Below are positions 8,409-17,702 of a stretch of DNA of 64,000 nucleotides, piece by piece. Every line of letters starts with the position of its first letter. Position 1 is the first letter of the stretch. This DNA comes from Siminovitchia fordii DSM 16014 = CIP 108821 (GTDB lineage Bacteria > Bacillota > Bacilli > Bacillales > Bacillaceae_C). The translations under genes were made by a program, and so were the position numbers. The stretch is taken from contig NZ_KB894685.1 of NCBI RefSeq assembly GCF_000374565.1, positions 1 through 64,000 on the forward strand, read 5' to 3'. Below the pieces are notes generated by a model that saw only the letters and a list, made by a program, of their open reading frames with translations, was not told the origin of the DNA and did no database searches.

Positions 8409-9353
8409 CTAACGAATTTTATTTTCCTTTATATAATCCAGTACATGCTCATAGTCTCTATTTACATCACTGAATGTTGCATAATTTTTTGCTGTTGAAA
8501 ACCATTCCAAAGTAGATGGTTTCCTTCCTTTTAAAGCTTGGTTTAAATCGTTGTCAGTCAGCGGCTGCAATTCTCCCGTCTCCAATGAACGGTGAAGCGC
8601 GGATTCGATCGCATCATTTACAAGCTGCTCAAGATCTGCACCGGAGAAATGCTGTGACTTGCCGGCAAACTTTTTAAAATTCAACTTAGTCTGCGGTTTA
8701 TCTTTCGCCTTTAATTTAAGTATTTGTTCCCTTTCCTGTTCACTTGGCGGTGGAATAAAAATCAACTGATTGAATCTTCCCGGTCTTCTTAAAGCCGGAT
8801 CCAAGTACCACGGGGTATTTGTTGCTCCGATGACATACACTCCATTGTTGTGAGAATTGAGCCCATCTAGCTCTACAAGCAATTGATTGACAAGCATCCT
8901 CTCATGGTGATGTCCCATATTTTGTCTGCTCCCACCAAGTGCATCCAATTCATCGATGAATAGGACACAAGGCTTTTGCTCACGTGCTTTTTCAAAAAAA
9001 TCATGAAGATTATGCTCACTTTGTCCTACATACATCGATAAGATGGCTTGTAATTCCATATGGAGAAAATTGGCGTTAATTTCCCCTGCAATCGCCCTTG
9101 CCAGAAAAGTTTTACCGCAACCCGGCGGTCCGTATAGTAGGAGGCTGCCGCCGGCTTCTTTTCCATAGGCTTTGAAAAACTCCGGATTTTGAAGCGGTAA
9201 AATGAAGTTCATCCTGATTTTCTTTTTAACTTCTTCCAACCCGCCGACATCATCAAAAGTTTCCTGAGGTTGCAGCGATTCAATTAGTGTGTTTTTATGT
9301 TTATCAAATTGAATGACTTTAAGTTTGTTTTTTCCCTCTTCGTTATTTGACAT
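8409..9353 (-). CDS. AAA+ ATPase of the FtsH/Cdc48-like classic clade, no protease domain
   Basis: A 314-residue single AAA+ module: Walker A GPPGCGKT (75-82), Walker B VLFIDELDA (130-138), sensor/second region ATNTP (177-181) and arginine-finger region DPALRRPGRF (185-194). The four-helix lid with SGAD is at about 233. Unlike FtsH it has no membrane segments and no HExxH protease motif. It probably remodels a protein partner. The neighbours are a small acidic protein upstream and a membrane TPR protein downstream, with gaps under 20 bases. The start is ATG after GGGGGAAACG. The substrate is unknown. Confidence 0.85.
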   Translation of the reverse strand: MSNNEEGKNKLKVIQFDKHKNTLIESLQPQETFDDVGGLEEVKKKIRMNFILPLQNPEFFKAYGKEAGGSLLLYGPPGCGKTFLARAIAGEINANFLHMELQAILSMYVGQSEHNLHDFFEKAREQKPCVLFIDELDALGGSRQNMGHHHERMLVNQLLVELDGLNSHNNGVYVIGATNTPWYLDPALRRPGRFNQLIFIPPPSEQEREQILKLKAKDKPQTKLNFKKFAGKSQHFSGADLEQLVNDAIESALHRSLETGELQPLTDNDLNQALKGRKPSTLEWFSTAKNYATFSDVNRDYEHVLDYIKENKIR

Positions 9354-9370
9354 GATAGATCGTTTCCCCC

Positions 9371-9673
9371 TTATTTCCCTCTTGTTCTCTCTATTTCCTC
9401 TGTCACTACAAAAGCCAAGTCCTCATTCCCGAACAAGGAAAGAACTCCGAGTAATGTATCATCCGGTATATCTCCGGATTCTTCCTTTGATACGGTCAAT
9501 TCCATTGCCTCTTTCAAAGCATCATTTTCCCGCTGCCCCGGATAGGCTTTTTTATATAATTCTTCGGGATCCAAATCGTGATTGATACACCACTGCGCAA
9601 ATACAAGTATCATCATTTTCTCATCTTTGCGGTAGCTTTCGATGATTTTCTTTTCCAATTCATTTGAACTCAT
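9371..9673 (-). CDS. Small acidic protein of unknown function, first gene of the AAA/TPR operon
   Basis: A 100-residue, soluble, helix-rich acidic protein. It has no motif that I recognise. The start is ATG with AAAAAGGAGCAACACC upstream. It opens a co-directional operon (small protein, AAA+, TPR, dehydratase, FMN reductase) with gaps of 14-17 bases throughout. An adaptor or regulator of the AAA+ ATPase is a reasonable guess from position only. Confidence 0.7.
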   Translation of the reverse strand: MSSNELEKKIIESYRKDEKMMILVFAQWCINHDLDPEELYKKAYPGQRENDALKEAMELTVSKEESGDIPDDTLLGVLSLFGNEDLAFVVTEEIERTRGK

Positions 9674-9697
9674 GGTGTTGCTCCTTTTTCAATATGT

Positions 9698-9737
9698 AAA
9701 AAGAGGAGCAGATAGTGATTCTATATGCTCCCCTTTA
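9698..9737. terminator. Terminator after the OsmC-like gene
   Basis: On the minus strand AAAGGGGAGCA pairs with TGCTCCTCTTT around a 15-base loop and is followed by T residues. It separates the AbgT-OsmC unit from the downstream AAA operon. Confidence 0.65.
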
Positions 9738-9750
9738 AAATAATATTAGA

Positions 9751-10164
9751 TTATTGTTCTACTCCATTCAATACTAATCTATAATTGATTTTCGCCTTTA
9801 ATGAATCTGATACTGAACAATATTTTTCTTCTCCCAATCGGATGGCGCGCCAAATCTTCTTTTCATCAATGTCACCATCCACAACAAATGTGACTTCTAT
9901 AGTTGTAAATCCTTTAGGCGCTTCTTCCTTCCTGCTACCGTCCGTAATGATTTCAAGTTTTTTTATTCTGTCCAAAAAAGGCCTTAAAATCATCGTTACA
10001 TCAATCCCAATGCAGCCAGCCAATGAGCTCAAGAGCATCTCTGTGGGAGTAGCACCTTTTTCCAATCCCCCATATGCCTCTGTCGCATCCATATGGATCT
10101 TATGGCCGGAATCCCCCACAGCTGTAAATGCACGACCACCAGTCCATGTTGTAGTCACCTTCAT
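9751..10164 (-). CDS. OsmC-family peroxiredoxin-like protein
   Basis: A 137-residue OsmC/Ohr-fold protein. The two redox cysteines are C51 in SLAGCIGID and C116 in EKYCSVSDS, as expected for thiol-dependent reduction of organic hydroperoxides. It lacks features of classical Ohr and belongs to the general OsmC group, so its physiological substrate is unknown. The start is ATG after AAGAAAGGGATG. The AbgT-type transporter gene ends only 29 bases upstream, so the two are probably co-transcribed and end at the 9698-9737 hairpin. Confidence 0.85.
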   Translation of the reverse strand: MKVTTTWTGGRAFTAVGDSGHKIHMDATEAYGGLEKGATPTEMLLSSLAGCIGIDVTMILRPFLDRIKKLEIITDGSRKEEAPKGFTTIEVTFVVDGDIDEKKIWRAIRLGEEKYCSVSDSLKAKINYRLVLNGVEQ

Positions 10165-10193
10165 ATATACATCCCTTTCTTACCTGTTTAATT

Positions 10194-11732
10194 TCAGTAA
10201 GTCAGACTTGTTCCGGGACCAACCGGAATGCCTATAAAATACCATATAGCAAAGAAAATAGTCCAGCAAACAAGAATAATGATCGAATAAGGCAACATGA
10301 GTGAAACAACTGTTCCGATTCCGTTGTTCTTCCCATATCTTTGAGCAAATGCCACTACAAGTGGAAAGAATGGCATAAGCGGAGAAATGATATTCGTAGC
10401 CGAATCGCCTATTCTATAAGCTGCTTGAGTAATTTCTGGGGAAATCCCCATTTGCATAAACATCGGTACGAATACCGGGGCCATAATTGCCCACTTTGCA
10501 GAATCCGCAGCAATAAATAAGTTAATGCAAGCTGAAATAAGTATAAAGGCGATCAGTAATGGGATTCCATCCAAATGGATAGATTGCAGAAAATCGGCTC
10601 CTTTGACAGCTATTAACGTACCCATGTTCGTATAATTAAATAATGCGATAAACTGTGCGGCAAAAAATATCAAAACAATAAATCCGGCCATCGTCTCCAA
10701 CGAGGATGACATTAAATTCGCAATATCTTTATCATTTTTAATTGTCTTGGTCACAATCCCATAAACGATACCGGGAATCAGAAAGATCAACATCATCAGG
10801 AAAATAATACTGCTCATAAAAGGTGACTGGATGATACTCCCTCCCTCACCGCGGAGCCATCCGTTCTTAGGCAGCACCAATAATGCGATGGCAATAATGG
10901 TGATAAGTATGGATATATTTGCCCAAAACAGCCCTTTTTTCTCTATACCGGTAATCGTGTGTGGATACTCAATTGGTTCATTTGGAACAAACTTTCCTAG
11001 TCTGGGCTCAACAATTTTATCGGTCACGATTGTTCCAATCAATACAATCAGAAAAGTGGATGCGAACATGAAAAACCAGTTATCTGTAGGGTTTACAATA
11101 TATTCTGCATCCAAAATGTGAGATGCTTCTGTCGTCATGCCACTTAGAATAGGGTCATTTGTACCGAGAAAAAGATTGGCTGAATACCCTCCAGCAACCC
11201 CAGCGAACGCAGCGGACAAGCCTGCCAGAGGATGGCGCTTGAACCCAAGGAAAATGATTGCGCCGAGTGGTACAAGTACAACATAACCAACAGAAGCAGC
11301 TACATTGGAAAGCACTCCTATCAGTACAACAATTGGTGTTACAAGCCTTTTGGGAGCTTTGGTTACGGTATTTGTCATCAATGCACCAATATAGCCTGTT
11401 TTTTCAGCCACTCCTACACCCAGCATGGCAACTAAAACGGGTCCTAATGCAACAAAAGATGTAAAATTACTGACAACATTGGAGAACATATACGCAATGC
11501 CTTCGGGGACAAGCAAACTGACAATTTTTACTGTCTGAGTTTCTGTCTCCATTGTTTCCTGGTTTACACCTTCAAAAGTCACGCTCGTTCCCATTAAATA
11601 GAAAATATGGGATAAAACGATGACAATAAATGTAAATAGAACAAAAATTGAAACAGGATGAGGAAGCCTATTCCCTTTTTCCTCTATAAAATTTAAGAAC
11701 CTTAATGACTTTGATTGTTTGGTTTGATCCAT
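10194..11732 (-). CDS. AbgT-family transporter
   Basis: A 512-residue polytopic membrane protein matching the AbgT family. It has an N-terminal basic segment followed by PHPVSIFVLF. Conserved family blocks include NVAASVGYVVLVPLG, SANLFLGTNDPI and the C-terminal DSATNIISPLMPFFPL. Family members import p-aminobenzoyl-glutamate or export sulfonamides and related compounds. Which applies here is not visible. It probably forms an operon with the downstream OsmC-like gene. The start is ATG with a GGGAAGAA ribosome site. Confidence 0.88.
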   Translation of the reverse strand: MDQTKQSKSLRFLNFIEEKGNRLPHPVSIFVLFTFIVIVLSHIFYLMGTSVTFEGVNQETMETETQTVKIVSLLVPEGIAYMFSNVVSNFTSFVALGPVLVAMLGVGVAEKTGYIGALMTNTVTKAPKRLVTPIVVLIGVLSNVAASVGYVVLVPLGAIIFLGFKRHPLAGLSAAFAGVAGGYSANLFLGTNDPILSGMTTEASHILDAEYIVNPTDNWFFMFASTFLIVLIGTIVTDKIVEPRLGKFVPNEPIEYPHTITGIEKKGLFWANISILITIIAIALLVLPKNGWLRGEGGSIIQSPFMSSIIFLMMLIFLIPGIVYGIVTKTIKNDKDIANLMSSSLETMAGFIVLIFFAAQFIALFNYTNMGTLIAVKGADFLQSIHLDGIPLLIAFILISACINLFIAADSAKWAIMAPVFVPMFMQMGISPEITQAAYRIGDSATNIISPLMPFFPLVVAFAQRYGKNNGIGTVVSLMLPYSIIILVCWTIFFAIWYFIGIPVGPGTSLTY

Positions 11733-12035
11733 TCAATTCTTCCCTTTCATTGTAAATACTCCATATCAAAGTATACACATATGAATTATAATAATCTAGA
11801 AATCAATTTGCGAATATATTAATTGAAATCCGATACTCCTCATTTTCCCTCCTTGCCATCAGTACTGTTTCCAAAAGGTTATTTCATCAACAAGTTGAGA
11901 ATGAAAAACAAAAATATAAAAGATACTTACAAATCCCGTAGAAATTTCCGGAATTCCTAAAAGCGACTCCTCAATCTTAATAGCTAGTAACGAACAGCAA
12001 ACAAAGAACCGCTGATAGCAATTTTTTAGAAATAT
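11733..12035. other. Intergenic region between AbgT and PAP2 genes
   Basis: About 300 bases holding the AbgT promoter. Short open frames here have no ribosome sites and no recognisable domain, so I regard them as non-coding. Confidence 0.5.
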
Positions 12036-12064
12036 AAAAAATCTTGTACATGTGTACAAGATTA
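12036..12064 (-). terminator. Terminator of the PAP2 phosphatase gene
   Basis: On the minus strand AATCTTGTACA pairs perfectly with TGTACAAGATT around a CA loop and is followed by TTTTTT. It lies directly after the PAP2 stop codon. Confidence 0.8.
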
Positions 12065-12066
12065 CT

Positions 12067-12699
12067 TTATCCCCTGCTTACATATTTATGATAAAACCAA
12101 ATGACTGCGAGTATCCAGGAGCTACTTGCAAGATATCCCGCTAGAACGTCGCTCGGGTAATGGACTCCTAAATAAATTCTGCTTATCCCAATCATGAGGA
12201 TAAATAAACTGGTGGTAATAATCAAAACTATGCGTCCTATCCGGCCAGGAATTTGATTCCATAGAAGATATGCGATTACGCAGTATACCGAAACAGCATT
12301 CATTGAATGCCCGCTTGGAAAGCTGTAACCTCCTATTTCAATCAGGCGGTGTAAATTTGGACGGACCCGGTGAAATGACAGTTTTAAAATTGTATTGAGG
12401 ATAGGGGTTCCCAAAACCACTGCACCAAATATGAGCAGTTTCACTTTACTTTTATAAAAAACAAGAATGATCAATACAAGCAAAAAGATGACCATTATGG
12501 ATGGAAATGAACCGATCCGTGTAAAAAACTTCATGACTATAGTAAGAGGCTCGGATTCGAGCCCCTGAATAAAATGAATAACTGTATGTTCAAAGCGATA
12601 TAAAATCCGGGCCTTGACAAGGATAGCCATGCTGCAAAAACCAATGAACGAAAGGACTGCAAAAAAACACATTTTTCTTAGCCGTTTTTCATTTATCAT
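12067..12699 (-). CDS. PAP2-family membrane phosphatase
   Basis: A 210-residue membrane protein with about six hydrophobic segments and the three PAP2 phosphatase motifs: K106-x6-RP (RP at 113-114), PSGH (128-131) and SR-x5-H-x3-D (S173 to D184). All catalytic residues are present. Relatives dephosphorylate undecaprenyl diphosphate, phosphatidylglycerol phosphate or diacylglycerol pyrophosphate on the outer membrane face (BcrC, YodM and PgpB types). The exact lipid is not predictable. It is monocistronic with its own terminator. Confidence 0.88.
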   Translation of the reverse strand: MINEKRLRKMCFFAVLSFIGFCSMAILVKARILYRFEHTVIHFIQGLESEPLTIVMKFFTRIGSFPSIMVIFLLVLIILVFYKSKVKLLIFGAVVLGTPILNTILKLSFHRVRPNLHRLIEIGGYSFPSGHSMNAVSVYCVIAYLLWNQIPGRIGRIVLIITTSLFILMIGISRIYLGVHYPSDVLAGYLASSSWILAVIWFYHKYVSRG

Positions 12700-12754
12700 T
12701 CAAATACACCTAATATCTTCATTAAATATGAATTCATACATAGAATGCCCAATT

Positions 12755-14179
12755 TTATACATTATGTATGAGTTTTATTATTTTTTTGAGCTGAATGATC
12801 CCTTCTTCCATTTCCTTTTCGGTGGCGTAAGCATAAGAGAGTCTAATGGAGGGAGCTGGATCATTGTAAATAAAACCTGGGTTGATTAATATCGAGCGAT
12901 TCAGACACTCTTTGTATAGTCTGTGCAAGTTTATTTTTTCTTTCAAAACAACCCTTATAAAAAACCCGCCTGCAGGCTTTTCCCATATGGCGTCATCAGT
13001 AAAATACTTATTTAATAAATACAAAAGAAAGTCTCTTTTTTCTTTTAGTCGTCCCCGTACCTTGATTAAGTGTTTTTCATACAGTCCGGAAGCAAGTACT
13101 TCTCTAACTAACAACTGAGATATATAGCTTGAACCGTAGTCGGTTTGCATCCTGACATCACTCAAACGCTTTACAACGGTTTCCGGACCTGCAAGCCATC
13201 CGATCCTAAGTCCGGGTGCGATTGTTTTGGAAAAACTGCCAATATATAAAACCTGCCCATGTATATCCAACGATTTTAAAGGTGGCGGAGGCGGTTCATC
13301 AATCCATAAGTCTCTGAAAATATCATCTTCAATAACAGGAAGCTGCAAGGTCTGGGACTTTTCCATTAGCAACATTCTTTGCTCAGCCTGCATTGTTGTG
13401 CCTGTCGGATTATGAAAAGTCGGATTAATGTATAAAGCAGAAGAATGTTTAAAAAAATTGTGTTGAAATAATTCATCAAGTCTCAATCCATTTCTATCAA
13501 CCGCAATGGGCCTGATCGCCATTTCCTCCGGCCGGAAGAAATGGATGGAATGTAGATAAGACGGGTTCTCCAAAAAAACGGTAGCCCCTTTGTTCAATAT
13601 TCCGGTTGAAATGAGTTTCAGAGCCTGTAGTGCCCCTGAAACAATCAAAATGTTTTCAGGGGCGATTGCCACACCATGCGTTAAAAGGTGTCTGCTTATT
13701 TCCTCCCGTAATCCCCTGTCTCCAAGACCATTCCCATATCCAAATTCCTTCAATTGTCTTGAAACCTTTATCAGTGACTTCTCTATTTCAACGTGAGGAT
13801 ATAAATCAGGTCCAAGTTCTCCTTTGCTTAACTGAATTAAATCTTTCCTTGATTCCAAATCATTAATGAGCTGTACGGTACTATCACTTGATGGCTGCAT
13901 GGCCCATTGTGTCAGTTCCTTCCAGTTTGGAGGTGAAACAGAAGATAAAAGGGACCACTTGTTGTTGGTTACGTAAATCCCGCTGCCGGCAATCCCCTCA
14001 AGCAGACCTTCCGATTTTAGGATGTCAATAGCGGTAATAACAGTACTTCGATTGACTTGAAACTGTTCCGCCAATTCTCTTTGGGTTGGTATTTTAGTCC
14101 CGATTACCCACTCCCCTCTGTCAATTTTTTGCCTGATCAATTGGGCAATCCGGGCATACATCGGTACTTTCTTCATCAT
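12755..14179 (-). CDS. MocR-type GntR regulator with aminotransferase-like domain
   Basis: A 474-residue fusion of an N-terminal winged-helix GntR DNA-binding domain (about 1-75: IPTQRELAEQFQVNRSTV) and a class-I aminotransferase fold (about 105-470). The PLP lysine lies in GSFSKTIAPGLR, and the PLP-binding NPTFHNPTG block is present. MocR proteins sense PLP or amino-group ligands. The gene is divergent from an EamA-type exporter gene 125 bases away, the usual arrangement of a MocR regulator with its target. The start is ATG after GGAAGGAGGGAGA. Confidence 0.9.
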   Translation of the reverse strand: MMKKVPMYARIAQLIRQKIDRGEWVIGTKIPTQRELAEQFQVNRSTVITAIDILKSEGLLEGIAGSGIYVTNNKWSLLSSVSPPNWKELTQWAMQPSSDSTVQLINDLESRKDLIQLSKGELGPDLYPHVEIEKSLIKVSRQLKEFGYGNGLGDRGLREEISRHLLTHGVAIAPENILIVSGALQALKLISTGILNKGATVFLENPSYLHSIHFFRPEEMAIRPIAVDRNGLRLDELFQHNFFKHSSALYINPTFHNPTGTTMQAEQRMLLMEKSQTLQLPVIEDDIFRDLWIDEPPPPPLKSLDIHGQVLYIGSFSKTIAPGLRIGWLAGPETVVKRLSDVRMQTDYGSSYISQLLVREVLASGLYEKHLIKVRGRLKEKRDFLLYLLNKYFTDDAIWEKPAGGFFIRVVLKEKINLHRLYKECLNRSILINPGFIYNDPAPSIRLSYAYATEKEMEEGIIQLKKIIKLIHNV

Positions 14180-14303
14180 TCTCCCTCCTTCCCTGTCTCA
14201 TGTTGTTGGTTTTTTTCTGTCTAAATTGGTTGGCGAAATGATGTAGCTTTTATTTTAATATAGAACCTATTAAATGACTATCATGATCGAAGCGGGGATG
14301 GAG

Positions 14304-15209
14304 ATGAACAAAAGAGTAATGGTAGCCTTTATGGTGACTGTTTTGATATGGGGGTCCGCCTTTCCGGGGATCAAAGTTGGGCTTCAATCGTTCAGTCCCG
14401 AACACCTTGCATTGTTTAGAATGCTGATTGCCTCTGCAGCACTGATATTACTATCATGGGTGAGAAGAATTGAGCTGCCTGATATAAAAGATGTTCCCGT
14501 CATACTGATTCTTGGTTTTTTGGGATTTACAGTGTATCACACGGGATTAAGCTTCGGAGAGCAAACAGTAAGTGCAGGGGTTTCAAGCTTATTGGTGTCT
14601 ACAACGCCGATTTTTTCGGCTATTCTAGGCACAGTGTTTTTAAAAGATCGGCTATCAAAAATCGGCTGGATCGGTTCATTTGTTGCATTTCTTGGAGTGA
14701 TGCTTATCTCATTCGGTACGGGCAGTTCATTTTCAGCAATTTCCATTGGAATTGTATGGATCTTGATTGCAGCTGTTGGTGAAAGTTTCTTTTTTACCTT
14801 TGAAACGAACTATATTAAAAAATACGGAATTATCCAATTGAATATATATACGATTATTGCAGGAACTATTTTTATGATGTTATTTCTACCGGGTTTAGGT
14901 ACGGAAATTCGAGAAGCATCAACCTCTTCCACACTGTCGGTGATTTATTTGGGCCTTATCCCTACAATTATTCCTTATTTTTCCTTAGCTTATGTGATTT
15001 CTAAAGCAGGAGCTGCAAAAGCTACCAGCTCACTTTACCTCACACCTGCTTCAGCTCTTTTAATTTCGTGGATGTGGCTTGGGGAAGTCCCTACTTACCT
15101 ATCAGTCATTGGAGGCATCTTCACTCTAGTCGGAGTCGGTTTGTCTGCGGTTAAGGGCTCTGAAAATGACCAAGAACCGGTGGAATCTGCGAAACAGATC
15201 TCAACATAA
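14304..15209 (+). CDS. EamA/DMT-family exporter
   Basis: A polytopic membrane protein of about 301 residues with ten hydrophobic segments and two EamA repeats (WGSAFPGIKVGLQSF in the first, SLYLTPASALLISW near the end), as in drug/metabolite transporters. The start is ATG at 14304, preceded by GAAGCGGGGATGGAG. The in-frame ATG at 14274 has no ribosome site. It is divergent from the MocR regulator and is likely its target. The substrate may be an amino acid or related metabolite. The terminator is at 15228-15258. Confidence 0.85.
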   Translation: MNKRVMVAFMVTVLIWGSAFPGIKVGLQSFSPEHLALFRMLIASAALILLSWVRRIELPDIKDVPVILILGFLGFTVYHTGLSFGEQTVSAGVSSLLVSTTPIFSAILGTVFLKDRLSKIGWIGSFVAFLGVMLISFGTGSSFSAISIGIVWILIAAVGESFFFTFETNYIKKYGIIQLNIYTIIAGTIFMMLFLPGLGTEIREASTSSTLSVIYLGLIPTIIPYFSLAYVISKAGAAKATSSLYLTPASALLISWMWLGEVPTYLSVIGGIFTLVGVGLSAVKGSENDQEPVESAKQIST

Positions 15210-15227
15210 ACAAAAGTTATTATCATT

Positions 15228-15260
15228 GGACTGCACAAAAACCCATGAGCAGTCCTTTTA
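15228..15260 (+). terminator. Terminator of the EamA gene
   Basis: GGACTGC (15228-15234) pairs with GCAGTCC (15249-15255), followed by TTTTAT. Confidence 0.75.
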
Positions 15261-15413
15261 TCATGCTGCAGATACCAATTTTCAAATGAAGGGAATTGTT
15301 CCTTAATCCAATTCGCCCCCTGACCTAGTGTGAGCGGTATTTCCGAATATGATTCTATAATGCCTTTGATTAAGTTATAATTAAATATAGTTAAATAGTT
15401 AGAGGTGATTCCA

Positions 15414-16040
15414 GTGAAAGTGGCCCTCATTTCCGCTACAAAGAATACTATTGAACCTATTGAGAAGGCTTTCGAAATATATGCACCCGATATAGAATAT
15501 ATCCATATATTAGATTCAGATTTATTGAAAATGATGGAAAAATCTGGATTTTTGACAGATGAGATGGTTGACCGCTTCAGGGACCTATGCATGCTTGCAG
15601 TTAAATCAAAAGTGGATGTCATCCAACTGACATGCTCCGCATTTAATGATGCAGTCGACGTGTTGAGGACAATCTTTCATGTTCCCATACTACGCTCGGA
15701 CCAAGCAATGCTTGATAAAGCACTGAAATATAATAAAATCGGGCTTGTATCCACCGTCAAAGAGACGCCCATCGCCCTATGCAATTATTTAAAGAGAAGG
15801 AAACCGAACATAGAGATATTTTCCAAAGTGGATGATAGAGCATTCCAGCTTCTTTCGCAGGGGAAATTGGAGGAACATGATTACCGGGTACTATCAATGG
15901 TAGAAGGAATACAGGAGAAGGTGGATGTCATCGTGCTTTCACAATATAGCATGGAGCATGTCGCCAACCAGATCGTTTCTCGGCTCCCGATATTAACCGC
16001 AGCAAAAGAAACTGTCCTGCATCTAAAGTCTTTATCATGA
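15414..16040 (+). CDS. Asp/Glu racemase superfamily protein
   Basis: About 208 residues. The start is GTG at 15414 with AGAGGTGATTCC upstream. The fold is suggested by the N-terminal KVALISATKN strand. The paired cysteine regions of aspartate/glutamate racemases and HyuE-type hydantoin racemases appear as IQLTCSAFNDAVD (about residue 75) and VIVLSQYSMEHVA (about 180). In the second the usual catalytic Cys is replaced by Ser/Gln, so racemase activity is doubtful. It may act on small keto acids or decarboxylate like other superfamily members. It stands alone with no operon partner. Confidence 0.7.
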   Translation: MKVALISATKNTIEPIEKAFEIYAPDIEYIHILDSDLLKMMEKSGFLTDEMVDRFRDLCMLAVKSKVDVIQLTCSAFNDAVDVLRTIFHVPILRSDQAMLDKALKYNKIGLVSTVKETPIALCNYLKRRKPNIEIFSKVDDRAFQLLSQGKLEEHDYRVLSMVEGIQEKVDVIVLSQYSMEHVANQIVSRLPILTAAKETVLHLKSLS

Positions 16041-16202
16041 ATAAAGCCGGGGTTTATATTATAACGGATTCGGGTTTTAGAAGTACAAAAATAAAAAATA
16101 TATAAATAGTCATATACATAACATAAAATTAACCTGCTATTTAGCTGGTTACATTATTTTTGGCTTGTTGGATTAACCACACGCTTTTTCTTTGTTTCAT
16201 TT

Positions 16203-16231
16203 AAAAAAGGCAGCCATATTTTGGTTGCCTT
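16203..16231 (-). terminator. Terminator of the zinc-finger protein gene
   Basis: On the minus strand AAGGCAACC pairs with GGCTGCCTT (one mismatch), followed by TTTTTT, immediately after the stop at 16236. Confidence 0.7.
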
Positions 16232-16235
16232 AATA

Positions 16236-17228
16236 TTACTCAAAAATAACTTCTTTATGGTCTAAAATTCTTTCTCTTTTATTCTTAACACGAGGTACAT
16301 CATCGTTCTCATAATAACTGTCTAATACAGTGTTAATTTCACTCATATCTGTTTTCAGTATTTTCGGCTTGAAACGTTCAACATAAGGGTCGTTACCTAT
16401 TGCTGCGCATTTAGCCATTGTGTCTAATGCAACCAAACTAAGAGGTCGTCCTTCTGCTAACCATGTTTTCATCCTCTCCCAAGTCGGAAAGCATAGAGCT
16501 GCTAACCTGCCCCAATGATCGTGAAACGCTATGCAGTTCTTTTCTATCCAATCAAGTACGTCATTTGAGCGGAATCTGTGTAAACATGAAAATGCAGAAA
16601 TAGGTAGTTGTTTATCACTTAAAGATTGTAATTTTTCGAAGACGTAATTCAACCCTTCTTTAGCAGGTAAACTACTTGATGTTGCCCAAGATAATTGAAT
16701 TATAAAATTCTCATCATAATGATCCCAAAGTTCTCTAACCCAATCAGAAGCAATGTCACCAAGAACGTCTGCTGCAATTTCTAACATTCTAGACTTCACT
16801 TCGTCATTCACAGTCTCATAAAATCGAGATTTAACAGAATTTAAAAGTGAAATTTTATCATGCTGGTTCAGAGCATATATTATATCATCGTCGAGAAACC
16901 ATCTCGTAATTGAGAAATCTAACAACAACTCCATATCATTTTGAACATCTTCTAAGGATGGTGCCATATCATTATCAGATACATCTACTTCTTCTTCTGG
17001 TTGAGCAGCCTCTCCATCATCATCATAAAAATCATCATGTAATAAAAATTTTTTTGGAGAATGTATAACTGCTAGGTTATACCACTCAATAGGCTTGAGA
17101 GAATACCTTACTAATCTATCACGACAACCTTGACAAAGCCTGTACGGCTGATTTTCATCATCAGATTCCTCTTCAACGCTTATCGAATTTATTTTACAAG
17201 CTTCGCATAATTCAGTAGATAAGACCAA
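16236..17228 (-). CDS. Uncharacterised protein with N-terminal four-cysteine zinc motif and helical repeats
   Basis: About 330 residues. The start is TTG at 17228, with AGGAG about 7 bases upstream. An in-frame GTG at 17237 sits too close to the ribosome site. The N-terminus has CEAC and, about 20 residues on, CQGC, a zinc-ribbon-like pair. An acidic linker follows (Asp/Glu-rich, about 70-100), and the rest is alpha-helical and HEAT-like with DWVRELWDHYDEN and NDVLDWIEKN repeats. I cannot name the family. A decayed gene lies just upstream on the same strand. An immunity-type or regulatory role is possible but speculative. Confidence 0.65.
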   Translation of the reverse strand: MVLSTELCEACKINSISVEEESDDENQPYRLCQGCRDRLVRYSLKPIEWYNLAVIHSPKKFLLHDDFYDDDGEAAQPEEEVDVSDNDMAPSLEDVQNDMELLLDFSITRWFLDDDIIYALNQHDKISLLNSVKSRFYETVNDEVKSRMLEIAADVLGDIASDWVRELWDHYDENFIIQLSWATSSSLPAKEGLNYVFEKLQSLSDKQLPISAFSCLHRFRSNDVLDWIEKNCIAFHDHWGRLAALCFPTWERMKTWLAEGRPLSLVALDTMAKCAAIGNDPYVERFKPKILKTDMSEINTVLDSYYENDDVPRVKNKRERILDHKEVIFE

Positions 17229-17252
17229 AACAACCACTCCTTATTGTATGTA

Positions 17253-17600
17253 TTATGTCTTTTGAATTAAAAGCCTTTTTAGTGATTCCAATTCTTTTGC
17301 AGGTGTTCCTACAGCATCTTTTGCTTTGAAGGACAAACTAAAAATCGATTTGTGAACATTTAGGGTTAAAGTTTGGTGAAAAATATCTTTTTACATCACC
17401 ACGAGCATTAGTTAATGGTACCGGTAGATAGAACGATCATCATCAATAACGCCATTCTGAAGCTTTAACAAGCTGTTTAATAATTCATATAAGAGCAATG
17501 GCAGTGTATGTATTGGTCCTCAATATATTTCCCTCTCTGTTCACCATGTGCCAGTTGTTTATAGTATTCAGATTTAGTTTAGGGATCCTTTTTAGAGATA
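17253..17600 (-). pseudogene. Relic of a protein-coding gene with several frameshifts
   Basis: On the minus strand, coding-like stretches in different frames follow each other. They are SEYYKQLAHGEQRGKYIEDQ, then LLYELLNSLLKLQNGVIDDD, then LTNARGDVKRYFSPNFNPKC, then FKAKDAVGTPAKELESLKR ending in TAA at 17253. The last stop lies about 25 bases before the zinc-finger gene start, so both may once have been one operon. The family is not recognised. The LKLQNGVIDDD stretch vaguely recalls RusA-type resolvases. Confidence 0.4.
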
Positions 17601-17702
17601 GTGTGAGTATTACTTTTTATGTCCAATAACAATGATTTTAAATCATATATTAGTGTTAATGAAGGTGATAAAGATGAAAAACACCTATATATGTCAATAA
17701 TA

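Noticed and set aside
11859-12059. 66-codon minus-strand frame in the AbgT-PAP2 gap
   Set aside because: It ends inside the PAP2 terminator and has no ribosome site or recognisable sequence.
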